Below, in pieces: positions 8,214 through 15,932 of a stretch of DNA of 32,271 nt. The notes beneath the pieces were generated by a model. That model had not been told where the DNA came from. It made no database searches and was given only the letters and a program-made list of their open reading frames with translations. Source of the DNA: Micromonospora rosaria (GTDB taxonomy: Bacteria; Actinomycetota; Actinomycetes; Mycobacteriales; Micromonosporaceae). Made by a program: the position numbers and the translations under genes. The first letter of the stretch is position 1, and every line of letters begins with the position of its first letter. Location of the stretch: positions 1 to 32,271 of the forward strand of contig NZ_LRQV01000084.1 of assembly GCF_001567585.1 (NCBI RefSeq), in the 5' to 3' direction.

Positions 8214-9461
8214 ATGTGTCGACGTGTCCATGATCTGCTGGCGCTTCCTGTCCGCGCCGGTAGCGGGTGTCTGGTAACTTACGGTGCTCCTGTGGGGGTC
8301 CTTCGGCACCGCATCCTGGTCGACGTGTCCGTGCGGGTCGGCAACACCGTCTCCGGTACCGGCGGCGAGCCGCGCCGGGTCACCCGGATCGTCAGCCACC
8401 CGCAGTACGTCGGCGGGCACAACGACGTCGCGCTGCTCGTACTCAGCGCGCCGGTGACCACCGTCGCCCCGGTCCGGCTCGCCACCCCCGCCGAGGCCCA
8501 CCTCTGGGACGGCGTCCAGGGCGGCCCGTTCAGCCCGTACGACGACGGCATCGCCACCGGGTGGGGCCGGGACGGCTCCGGCCGGCTGCCCAGCCGGTTG
8601 CAGTTCGTCGGCGTCTCCATCACCCCGCCGGCCCCCGACAACCTGGGGATCAAGCGGATCATGGTGGACCGGGGGCCGTGCCAGGGCGACAGCGGCAGCC
8701 CGCTGCTGGTCCGCTCCGGCGGCCTCCTGGTGCAGGCCGGGGTGCTCAAGGGCGCGAGCTGCACCGGTGCCGCCTCCTACAGCGAGGTCGGGGCGGGCAC
8801 GAACCGGACCTGGCTGCTCGGCCAGCTCACCGCGCTGCCGTACGCGCACTTCGGCACCACCGACTGGGACCGGGACGGCCACCAGGACATCGTGGCCCGC
8901 GAGGACGCCACCGGCACCCTGTGGCTGTACCTGGGGGACAGCCGGCGCGGCTACCCCCAGGCGGTACCGGTCCGGATCGGCACCGGCTGGGCCGGGCACA
9001 CCCCGCTCGGCGTGGCCGACTGGGACCGCGACGGCAACCCCGACGTCCTCGCCCGGCAGGACAGCACCGGTGAGCCGTGGCTGCATCCCGGTACCGGCAC
9101 CCGGGGCGTCCCGGGCACGACGCGCGTCCTGCTCGGCTGGGGCTGGAACTCCTTCACCTCGTTCGGCGTGACCGACTGGGACCGCGACGGTCACCGGGAC
9201 ATCGTGGCCCGGGACAACGACACCGGGACCCTGTGGCTGTACCCGGGGGACAGCCGGCGCGGGGTGCCGACCGTCGGCCGGGTGCAGATCGGCAACGGCT
9301 GGGCCGGGTTCAGCCCGTTCGGCGCGGTCGACTGAAACCGCGACGGTCACCAGGACATCCTCGCCCGGCACGACGCCACCGGCGACATGTGGCTGTACCC
9401 GGGCCAGAGCGTCCGCGGGTACCCCACCGTCGCGCGGGCGCTGCTCGGCGGGGGCTGGTAG
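8214..9461 (+). pseudogene. Broken trypsin-like protease with C-terminal VCBS/FG-GAP-type repeats
   Basis: From about 8319 the frame encodes the second part of an S1 protease. A catalytic-Asp motif NDVALL and a Ser motif GPCQGDSGSP are present. The signal peptide, the first barrel strand and the catalytic His segment (normally TAAHC-like) are missing, and no frame upstream supplies them. The first 30 or so codons after the ATG at 8214 have unusually weak G/C third positions and look non-coding. After the protease come four 52-residue D-W-D-R-D-G repeats. An in-frame TGA at 9333-9335 interrupts the fourth; reading through it, the same frame continues cleanly to TAG at 9459-9461. Two independent lesions favour a pseudogene, although a truncated product ending at 9335 might still be made. 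Confidence 0.75.
8862..9461 (+). repeat. Four VCBS/FG-GAP-like tandem repeats with an exact 156-bp period
   Basis: The motif D-W-D-R-D-G begins at 8862, 9018, 9174 and 9330, spaced exactly 156 bp (52 codons) apart; the last unit is cut at 132 bp by the stop. Each unit has a calcium-type DxDxDG loop and a TGTLWLYPG-like segment, as in beta-propeller FG-GAP/VCBS repeats of secreted actinobacterial proteins. Confidence 0.85.
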
Positions 9462-9510
9462 CCCCCGCCACCGGGCGTCCTGCCCCCGCTCGGCCGGACC
9501 GGCCGCCCCG

Positions 9511-9546
9511 GACGGGTCAGCCGGCTCACCCGCCGGCTGGCCCGTC
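9511..9546. terminator. Bidirectional hairpin terminator
   Basis: Two 15-nt arms (9511-9525 and 9532-9546) pair with one imperfect position around a 6-nt loop. It lies between the convergent protease pseudogene and the methyltransferase gene, as expected of a shared terminator. Confidence 0.7.
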
Positions 9547-9606
9547 GGGCGTCGGGATCGCGGCGTCGGCGCCGTTGGCGGGTCGGCGTCGGCGTCGGTG
9601 CCGGGG

Positions 9607-10452
9607 TCAGGGCAGCCGGGCGACCGCGCCGTAGATGGACGTCTCCGCCAGCGGGGGGAGCTGCGCCTCCGGCACCTCCGGACGCCACCGGCTGACCGGC
9701 ACGATGCCCGGCTCGACCAGGTCCAGCCCGGCGAAGAAGCGGGCCACGTCGGCGTACGAGCGCGGGTACCCGTCGGCGCGGAACCGCCCGGCGGCCACCT
9801 CGGCGAGCATCCGCTCGGCCACCTCCGGCGGGATGAAGTCCATGGTGACGTGGGTCATCGCCAGGTAACTGCCGGACGGCAGGGCGTCCAGCAGCCGGGT
9901 GACCAGGTCGTACGGGCGCTCGTCGTCGTCGAGGAAGTGCGCCACCGCGACCAGCATCAGCGCCACCGGCTGGGACAGGTCCAGCGTCCGGCGCAGGTCC
10001 GGGTCGGCGAGGATCTCGTCGGGGCGGCGCAGGTCGGCGTCGAGGTAGGCGGTGGCGCCGCTCGGCGAGCTGGCCAGCAGCGCCCGGGCGTGCACCAGCA
10101 CCATCGGGTCGTTGTCCACGTACACCACGCGCGACTCGGGGGCCGCCGCCTGGGCCACCTCGTGGGTGTTGTTCGCGCTGGGGATCCCGGTGCCGATGTC
10201 GAGGAACTGGCGGATGCCCGCCTCCCCGGCCAGGAAGCGCACCGCGCGCTGGAGGAAGCCCCGGTTCTCCCGGGCCACGGTACGGATGGCGGGGTAGAGC
10301 GCGGCGATCTGCTCGCCGGACTCCCGGTCGGCGGCGAAGTTGTCCTTGCCGCCCAGCCAGTAGTTGTACCGGCGGGCCGGATGGGCGACCGTCGTGTCGA
10401 TCCGGTCGGACAACCGGCCGGCGACGTTCTCCGCAGGGGACGACGCGGTCAC
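9607..10452 (-). CDS. SAM-dependent methyltransferase, DUF574 / Methyltransf_19 type
   Basis: A protein of about 281 aa with the hallmark features of the actinobacterial DUF574 (PF04672) family. These are an N-terminal HPARRYNYWLGGKDNF motif, the SAM-binding loop FLDIGTGIPSANN, the acidic VVYVDNDP strand end and a LMLVAVAHFL strand. These proteins are numerous in actinomycetes, and most have no known substrate. The frame is open to a GTG at 10467, but GGAGG lies at about 10462-10458, placing it correctly upstream of the GTG at 10452 (or 10455). I therefore start there. It appears to be a stand-alone gene convergent with the pseudogene. Confidence 0.9.
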   Translation of the reverse strand: MTASSPAENVAGRLSDRIDTTVAHPARRYNYWLGGKDNFAADRESGEQIAALYPAIRTVARENRGFLQRAVRFLAGEAGIRQFLDIGTGIPSANNTHEVAQAAAPESRVVYVDNDPMVLVHARALLASSPSGATAYLDADLRRPDEILADPDLRRTLDLSQPVALMLVAVAHFLDDDERPYDLVTRLLDALPSGSYLAMTHVTMDFIPPEVAERMLAEVAAGRFRADGYPRSYADVARFFAGLDLVEPGIVPVSRWRPEVPEAQLPPLAETSIYGAVARLP

Positions 10453-10579
10453 CACTGACCTCCGCACACTCGACGACGACGCGGCCCGGGACGGGCCAGC
10501 CTGGTCATCCTAGTGTCCGCACCGGCCGTCGCGTCGGCCCCGGCCAGCCACAACGGACGGTCGCGCTGCGCGTCGGCGT

Positions 10580-10630
10580 GTTAACAGGGGCCCCTTCCTC
10601 TACCGAATGCGTTAACAGGGGGCCCTTCCT
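10580..10630. repeat. Pair of 20-bp GTTAACAGGGG-type intergenic repeats
   Basis: Two direct copies (10580-10599 and 10611-10630) differ at one position and sit 31 bp apart. Each starts GTTAACAGGGG and ends CCCTTCCT; the first contains the palindrome AGGGGCCCCT. From memory, very similar elements recur between genes in Micromonosporaceae genomes. The second copy abuts, and its last base is part of, the stop codon of the PucR-type regulator gene. Confidence 0.75.
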
Positions 10631-11850
10631 TACACCCGGCCGGTGAGGCGGCCGAGTTTGATGGCGAGGTGCAGGCAGAGGCGCTCGTTGCCGTCCTTGA
10701 GGTCGGTCTCGGCGAGCTGCTCCACCCGTTGCAGCCGGTAGTACAGCGTGGTCCGGTGCAGCCGGAGCTTCTCGGCGGTGGCGTGCGCGTTGCCGGCCAG
10801 GTCGAGGTACGCCTCCAGGGTCTCCAGCAGCACCTGGTAGCTGTCGTCGCCGAGCAGCCGCTCCAGGCCCGGGTGCACCCCGGCGATGTCGAGGTGCTGG
10901 CTGTCGAGTTGGGAGAGCACCCGGTAGATGCCGAGGTTGGCCCAGGCAACCACCGGGCCGAGGGCGGGCAGTTGCACCCCGATCCGGGTCGCCTGGACGG
11001 CCTCCTGGTACGACCGGACGGCGCGGGACAGGTGCGGGTGCGGCTGCCCGATCCCGGTCACCGTACGGTCCACCGAGGCCAGTCCCCGGGTGGCGCTGGA
11101 CAGCGCCTCGTGCAGGTACCGGGCGGCGGTCTCCGGTGTGGGCCGTCCGGCGACCCGGGTGCCGCAGATCAGCAGCACCCCGTGGTCGTGCCAGACCAGG
11201 TGCAGCGACTCGCGGACCCCCAGCCACCGGCGGGTGGTGACCAGCGCCTGTTCCAGCGCGATCCGGGCGACCTCGTCGGGCTGCTGTCCGGCGGCCGGCA
11301 CGAGCTGCGCGACCAGCGCGGTGGCCGGCCCGGGGCCGACGACCCGGCCCTCCTCCAGCAGCGCCCGCGCCGCGTGCTCGCGCGCCTCGCGGCTCTCCAC
11401 CAGCAGCGTTCGGGTCGCCTCGGTCTCCCGCTGCGAGGCCAGCTCGCCGAGCAGGTTCTCCCGGTACAGGGCCAGGGCCAGGTCGGCGAAGGCGCCGGTG
11501 GCGGCGGCGATGTCCGCGTCCGACATCGACCCGTCGGCGTCGATGAACCAGACGAACCCGAGCAGCAGCTCCTCGTGCCAGATCGGGACGCAGACCCGGG
11601 GCAGCAGGTCCAGCTCCGCGTCCGCCGGGGTGCGGATCGGGTCACGGGCGGTGAGCACGCCCATCGCGCGGAACCAGGCGATCACCTCCGGCGTGGTCTG
11701 CCGGCGCAGGATGGACATCCGCCGGACCTCGTCCATCGGGCCGTCGTGGTCGCTGTAGACGACCACCCGCTGCCGCCGGTCCTCGATGAGAGCGGGTCGA
11801 CCCACCCGGGCGGCGACGGCGTCGACGATACGTTGCAACTCACCTTGCAT
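10630..11850 (-). CDS. PucR-family transcriptional regulator
   Basis: A 406-aa regulator. The C-terminal 66 residues form the PucR-type helix-turn-helix: ETLEAYLDLAGNAHATAEKL followed by LHRTTLYYRLQRV, roughly residues 355-376. The N-terminal half (about 30-140) looks like a GAF-type sensory region, and a central GGDEF-like/CdaR spacer follows. PucR proteins usually control purine, proline or other amino-acid catabolism and often regulate a divergent neighbour. The same frame is open upstream to 12333. I start at ATG 11850 because GGGGAG lies just upstream and the protein begins there in family style. The likely target is the divergent DapA-family gene. The TAA stop lies at the edge of the intergenic repeat. 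Confidence 0.88.
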   Translation of the reverse strand: MQGELQRIVDAVAARVGRPALIEDRRQRVVVYSDHDGPMDEVRRMSILRRQTTPEVIAWFRAMGVLTARDPIRTPADAELDLLPRVCVPIWHEELLLGFVWFIDADGSMSDADIAAATGAFADLALALYRENLLGELASQRETEATRTLLVESREAREHAARALLEEGRVVGPGPATALVAQLVPAAGQQPDEVARIALEQALVTTRRWLGVRESLHLVWHDHGVLLICGTRVAGRPTPETAARYLHEALSSATRGLASVDRTVTGIGQPHPHLSRAVRSYQEAVQATRIGVQLPALGPVVAWANLGIYRVLSQLDSQHLDIAGVHPGLERLLGDDSYQVLLETLEAYLDLAGNAHATAEKLRLHRTTLYYRLQRVEQLAETDLKDGNERLCLHLAIKLGRLTGRV

Positions 11851-12207
11851 GGATCGATCTCCCCTGATTGTGCTGCTGACAGGGGTCGGCAGGCACAGCC
11901 CTACCCTCCGGTGCCGGCCCGCCTCGGCGCAAGGTCCACTGGCGAAGTGCCGACAAAAGGACGGATCGCACGGCGGCTGTTCCGGCATTTGTTCGATGAC
12001 CCCGGCGGTCGGCCTTCCTATCGTTCCGGTACGAGGGTGCGGAGGAACCCGCCCGCGGTGACGACATGTCCGTGCTGCCGGCGATCCCGGCTCCCGTGAC
12101 CCGTCCCCCTGCTCGCCGGCCACGGTCGTCCCGACGGCGCGGTGCAGGGTGGACGGCGCGTCCCCAGGTCGTGCCCTTCCGGGCGCAGCTGAGGAAGGAA
12201 GGCCGCA
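11851..12207. other. 357-bp divergent intergenic region
   Basis: Lies between the PucR-type regulator and the DapA-family gene and contains no convincing gene. It holds the ribosome-binding sites of both neighbours and a candidate rightward promoter (11996-12024). A loose inverted pair, CGACAAA at 11951 and TTTGTTCG at 11988-11995, could be a regulator site, but the match is too short to assert. Confidence 0.5.
11996..12024 (+). promoter_or_regulatory. Candidate promoter for the DapA-family gene
   Basis: ATGACC (11996-12001) and TATCGT (12019-12024) are separated by 17 bp. It would give a leader of roughly 175 nt. Match to the sigma70-type consensus is moderate. Confidence 0.35.
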
Positions 12208-13152
12208 GTGGCAGCTCAGATGCCCTGGCGGGGCGTGCTGGTGGCGGTCACCACACCGTTCCGCGACGACCTCACGGTCGACCTCGACCGGCTCCAGGAG
12301 CAGGTCCGGTGGCTCGCCGAGCAGGGCTGTCACGGAGTGTCACCGGGCGGGACGCTGGGGGAGTACCAGACCCTGTCCGACCAGGAGTGGCTCGACGTGG
12401 TCGCCGCGACGGTGCAGGCCGCGCCGCCGGGCTGCGCGGTGGTGCCGGGCGTCGGCGGGTACGGCAGCCGGCAGGCCCGGCGGTGGACGGAAGGGGCCGC
12501 CGGGGCGGGCGCGGACGCGGTGCTCGCCCTGCCGCCCGACGGGTCGGTCGCCCGGGGGGCCGACGTGGTGGCCCACTATCGGGAGGTCGCGGCGGTCGGG
12601 ATGCCGGTGGTGGTGCACAACGACCCGGCCGCCGCCCGGCTGGACCTGACCCCGGAGCTGCTGGCCACGGTCGCCGAGGTGGACGGGATCGTCGCGGTCC
12701 GGGAGGTCTCCGGGGACGTGCGCCGGGTGCACCGGATCCGGGACCTCTGCCCGCACCTCGACGTGCTGGCCGGCGCCGACGACGTCTCGCTCGAACTCGT
12801 TTTGTGCGGAGCCACCGGCTGGATCGCCGGCCTGGCCAACGCCCTGCCCCGGCAGAGTGTGCGGCTGTTCCAGCTCGGCGTCGAGCGGGACCTGGCGGCG
12901 GCGTTGCCGCTCTACACCGACCTGCACCCGGTCTTCGGCTGGTCGGCGCGGCCGGAAGCGGTGCCGGCGGTCAAGCTGGCGATGGAGTACGCCGGGCGGT
13001 ACGGCGGGCGGTGCCGGCCGCCGCGCGGGCCGCTGTCCGGGCCGGTCGCCGCGCGGGTCCGCCAGGACGTGCTGCGGGCCCTGACCGCGACGGTGCCGGC
13101 GGTCGGGGAGACCGTGCCGGAGGCGGCGTTTCCCGGGGGTTTCCCGGCCTGA
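12208..13152 (+). CDS. DapA/NAL-family aldolase-like protein lacking the Schiff-base lysine
   Basis: A 314-aa TIM-barrel protein of the dihydrodipicolinate synthase family. Landmarks are TTPFRDDLTVD near the N-terminus, the GGTLGEYQTL substrate loop (residues 47-56), VVHNDP and the barrel strand IVAVREVSGD (161-170). In working members the equivalent strand reads like IVGVKEASGD, with the lysine forming the imine with pyruvate. Here it is Arg165 (codon CGG at 12700-12702). The usual YYN motif is also absent (LPPDG at 108-112). Start GTG 12208 follows GAGGAAGGAAGG. It is divergent from a PucR regulator, which suggests a role in amino-acid catabolism (for example hydroxyproline-type pathways). 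Without lysine, normal aldolase chemistry is doubtful. Confidence 0.85.
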   Translation: MAAQMPWRGVLVAVTTPFRDDLTVDLDRLQEQVRWLAEQGCHGVSPGGTLGEYQTLSDQEWLDVVAATVQAAPPGCAVVPGVGGYGSRQARRWTEGAAGAGADAVLALPPDGSVARGADVVAHYREVAAVGMPVVVHNDPAAARLDLTPELLATVAEVDGIVAVREVSGDVRRVHRIRDLCPHLDVLAGADDVSLELVLCGATGWIAGLANALPRQSVRLFQLGVERDLAAALPLYTDLHPVFGWSARPEAVPAVKLAMEYAGRYGGRCRPPRGPLSGPVAARVRQDVLRALTATVPAVGETVPEAAFPGGFPA

Positions 13153-13225
13153 TCTCCTGCGTTTCGGTTCGTCACCGGTCCTTCAGGTGTCGGAAGCCGC
13201 CCGTCCACGTGCCGACATCTGCACG

Positions 13226-13255
13226 GTGACCCGCACCCGTCGACACTCCTAGATT
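13226..13255 (+). promoter_or_regulatory. Candidate promoter for the M6 metalloprotease
   Basis: GTGACC (13226-13231) and TAGATT (13250-13255) are separated by 18 bp. Two copies of GAACATC (13269 and 13297) follow; the first is part of GAACA-N5-TGTTC, a possible regulator site. All are sequence matches only. Confidence 0.4.
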
Positions 13256-13336
13256 CGCTGCGCGGCCCGAACATCAGGTGTTCACCCCGCGCCGGGGAAC
13301 ATCTGACGCCGCGTTTCCCCGACGAGAGGTGATTCC

Positions 13337-15382
13337 GTGCACCTTGGCACCCCCAACCGATCCCGACTGCGGCGTGCAGCGCTCGCCGCGGTCCTGGCGG
13401 GCACGCTCGTGGTGACCGCCGGGGCGCAAGCCTCCGCCGCACCGGGCAACCCGGCCGGCGGCAACGGGCCCTTCCAGGTCTTCGACCCGCAGAACTGGCA
13501 GAACCCGGACACCATGACCTGGGCCGACTACCGTGACGTGCCCGGCAAGAACTGGGCCGACCCCACCGTGAAGGGGTCGGAGCGCAACTTCCGGATCGCT
13601 CTGGTCACGTTGGACTACCCGGACCAGCCGTTCGCGGTGACCCAGCGGGCCCGGTCGACGGTCTTCGGCAACCCGCAGGCGGTCGCGGCGAACATCCCCC
13701 GCGCCAACGTGCCGAAGTTCTACGAGGACTTCCTCAACACGCCGAACACCCTCAACCGGGGGCACACCCTGCACGAGTACTGGATGCAGGACTCCAACGG
13801 CAAGTACGGCGTCGACCTGACCGGGTTCGGGCCGTACCAGATGCCGGCCAAGTCCTACCAGTACGGCATCGACAACAGCTTCAACCCGGGGGCCTGCCCG
13901 AGCGGGGAGACCTGCAACCGCAACATCCGTACCGACGGGCTGGGCGCCTGGCGGGCGGCGGTGGGCGAGGAGGTCGCCAGCCAGTACGAGCTGGTCTTCA
14001 TCCTCAGCGCCGGCCAGGACGAGTCGTCGACCTGGCAGGAGTTCGGCGAGATGATGTTCCAGAACAAGGAGGACATCCCGGACGCCTGGGGCCCGCCGGA
14101 CCCGAACATGCCGAACTGGGCGCGCACCCGGTACGTGGAGTGGACCTCCTGGAAGGCCGCGTCGACCCTGTGGCCGAACGCCGGCGGCGGCTCCTCCACC
14201 CAGGGCGAGAGCTCCGGCATGGGCGTGTACGCCCACGAGCTGAGCCACCTGCTCAGCATCGGCGACAACTACAACAACCCGTACAGCAACCCGCCGCGCC
14301 GGGCGTACACCGGCATCTGGAGCATGATGTCGCGCGGGTCGTTCAACGGCCCGGGGGGACCGCACACCCGTTGGCAGATCCCGCCGACCAACGGCGGCTC
14401 GCTGGGCTCGCTGCACACCCTGCGCGACAAGATCAAGATCGGTCTGGTGGACGAGCAGAACGTCCTGCGGCTCTCCCGTGAGGCGCTGGCCTCCTCCGGT
14501 ATGGTCGTCGCCCAGGTGACCGCCCGCGCGGTCGACCCGGGACCGAACGGCCTGACCGGCGTCAACATCGCGATGAACCGGGACCGCTCGCCGGCGTGCA
14601 GCGCCAGCACCGACCCGTTCTGCGACGGCGGCAACTTCAACAACTACACCGTCGAGGTCGTCGACCGGATGGGCGCGGACTCGTTCCAGCCCGACGCCGG
14701 GGTGCTGCTGAGCAAGACCAAGAACGCCGACAGCGCGCCGTTCCAGTGGGTGGTCGACGCCAACCCGCAGGACATCGACATGATCGACTTCTACAAGCCG
14801 GACGGCACCCCGCAGAAGATCACCATCGGTGACTACCGGCAGCTCTCCGACGCCCTGTTCCACGCCGGTGCGAGCACCGGCAGCCAGTACGAGTACGTCG
14901 ACGAGGCCAACCGGCTGCACTTCTACATCATCGACCTCAAGCGCGACAACACCGGTGTGCTCTCGTACACCGTCGCGGTGCGGTCGCTGGACGGCACCGG
15001 CGGGCCGAGCACCCACGGCGTGAAGCTGGGCCAGGGCGCGGTGACCAGCACCGGCAAGGTGACCAACCGGGGCGTGACCTGCTCCTTCGACCTCACCAAC
15101 ACCGGCACCTGGTCGGCCGGCGGCGAGCGGCACCCGGAGAACGTCAACGCCTACCTCAAGTCCGACGTCTACCGGCTCTCCGCCGAGGTCGCCGGCAAGG
15201 GGTACCGGGTCTGGCTGCCCAACGAGCTGGCCACCGCCAAGTTCGGCGGGTCCACCACGGTCAAGGTGTCGGTGGGGGCCACCGCCGACGCCGCGGCCAC
15301 CGGCTTCGTCAAGCTCACCGCGACCTCGGAGAGCGACCCGACGAAGACGATGACCAAGCAGTGCCGGGTCGAGAAGAGCTGA
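13337..15382 (+). CDS. Secreted M6-type (immune inhibitor A-like) metalloprotease
   Basis: A 681-aa secreted zinc protease. A signal peptide covers about residues 1-34 (cleavage near AQASA). The zinc motif HELSHLLSIGD has His300, Glu301 and His304, with Asp310 at the +10 position of the third ligand in the M6 pattern H-E-x-x-H-x-x-G-x-x-D; Ser307 replaces the usual Gly. SMMSRGSF at about 330-337 supplies the Met-turn-like segment. The C-terminal 150 residues are beta-rich and carry TNTGTWSAGG, suggesting an immunoglobulin-like accessory domain. The GTG at 13337 follows GAGAGGTGA. It appears to be monocistronic, ending before a strong hairpin. It probably digests extracellular protein; the substrate is unknown. 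Confidence 0.87.
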   Translation: MHLGTPNRSRLRRAALAAVLAGTLVVTAGAQASAAPGNPAGGNGPFQVFDPQNWQNPDTMTWADYRDVPGKNWADPTVKGSERNFRIALVTLDYPDQPFAVTQRARSTVFGNPQAVAANIPRANVPKFYEDFLNTPNTLNRGHTLHEYWMQDSNGKYGVDLTGFGPYQMPAKSYQYGIDNSFNPGACPSGETCNRNIRTDGLGAWRAAVGEEVASQYELVFILSAGQDESSTWQEFGEMMFQNKEDIPDAWGPPDPNMPNWARTRYVEWTSWKAASTLWPNAGGGSSTQGESSGMGVYAHELSHLLSIGDNYNNPYSNPPRRAYTGIWSMMSRGSFNGPGGPHTRWQIPPTNGGSLGSLHTLRDKIKIGLVDEQNVLRLSREALASSGMVVAQVTARAVDPGPNGLTGVNIAMNRDRSPACSASTDPFCDGGNFNNYTVEVVDRMGADSFQPDAGVLLSKTKNADSAPFQWVVDANPQDIDMIDFYKPDGTPQKITIGDYRQLSDALFHAGASTGSQYEYVDEANRLHFYIIDLKRDNTGVLSYTVAVRSLDGTGGPSTHGVKLGQGAVTSTGKVTNRGVTCSFDLTNTGTWSAGGERHPENVNAYLKSDVYRLSAEVAGKGYRVWLPNELATAKFGGSTTVKVSVGATADAAATGFVKLTATSESDPTKTMTKQCRVEKS

Positions 15383-15406
15383 CCGGCCACTGAGACCGAC
15401 CCCGTT

Positions 15407-15458
15407 CCCGCGGGGCCCCACGACGGCGTGCGACGATCCGTCGCCGGGGCCCCGCGGG
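15407..15458. terminator. Large two-tier hairpin terminator
   Basis: A perfect 13-bp outer stem (15407-15419 with 15446-15458) encloses a 6-bp inner stem (15421-15426 with 15439-15444) and a 12-nt loop. It follows the metalloprotease stop by 24 bp and ends only 21 bp before the next start codon. Confidence 0.8.
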
Positions 15459-15479
15459 CGCGGGCGGGAGGAGGACGAC

Positions 15480-15932
15480 GTGCGGCGACGCACCACCACC
15501 CGGGCCGGCGCGCTGCTGGCGCTGCTGCTGGCCGGCACGGCCGGCGTGGCCGGCTGCACCGGCGACGACGCCGCGCCGGAGGACGTCTCCGCGACGACCG
15601 TGCGGGTCCTGGTCCGCGACATCAACCTCCGCCCGGTGGGCGCCGACTGCGCCGGCACCGGGGGATACCAGTACTTCCACCACAAGGCACCGTTCCGGGT
15701 CCTCGACGGCGAGGACCGGGCGCTGGTCACCGGCACCCTGCCGGCCGGTACGGCGGTGGCCGTCTTCGACGAGGACCTGGGGGTCGAGCGGGTGCCCACC
15801 TACTGCGAGTTCGCGGTACCGGTCAGCGTGCCGCAGCGCGCCGCCTACCGGCTGGAGGTCGCCGGCAAGCCCGCGCACGACCTCACCTCGGACAGCAGCG
15901 AGGGACCCGCCCTGGTGGCGGTGGTCCCGTGA
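15480..15932 (+). CDS. Small lipoprotein of unknown function
   Basis: A 150-aa predicted lipoprotein. Basic N-terminus, hydrophobic core and lipobox GVAG-Cys26 are clear, so it should be anchored outside the membrane. The mature part is about 125 residues with mainly beta character, two further cysteines (Cys57 and Cys103) that could form a disulfide, and no motif I recognise. GTG 15480 follows GGGAGGAGGA. Its TGA overlaps the start of the TlpA-like gene (GTGA), so the two are coupled. Its signal-peptide DNA is nearly identical to that of the next gene. A partner role for the redox lipoprotein is possible but unproven. Confidence 0.8.
   Translation: MRRRTTTRAGALLALLLAGTAGVAGCTGDDAAPEDVSATTVRVLVRDINLRPVGADCAGTGGYQYFHHKAPFRVLDGEDRALVTGTLPAGTAVAVFDEDLGVERVPTYCEFAVPVSVPQRAAYRLEVAGKPAHDLTSDSSEGPALVAVVP

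Noticed and set aside
9333..9335. TGA in the VCBS-repeat gene as a selenocysteine or programmed read-through codon
   Set aside because: The position is a structural Trp in the other three repeats, no selenocysteine machinery or element is visible, and the gene also lacks its 5' catalytic part. Mutation is simpler.
10580..10630. The two GTTAACAGGGG repeats as a CRISPR array
   Set aside because: Only two copies, an 11-bp spacer and no cas genes nearby.
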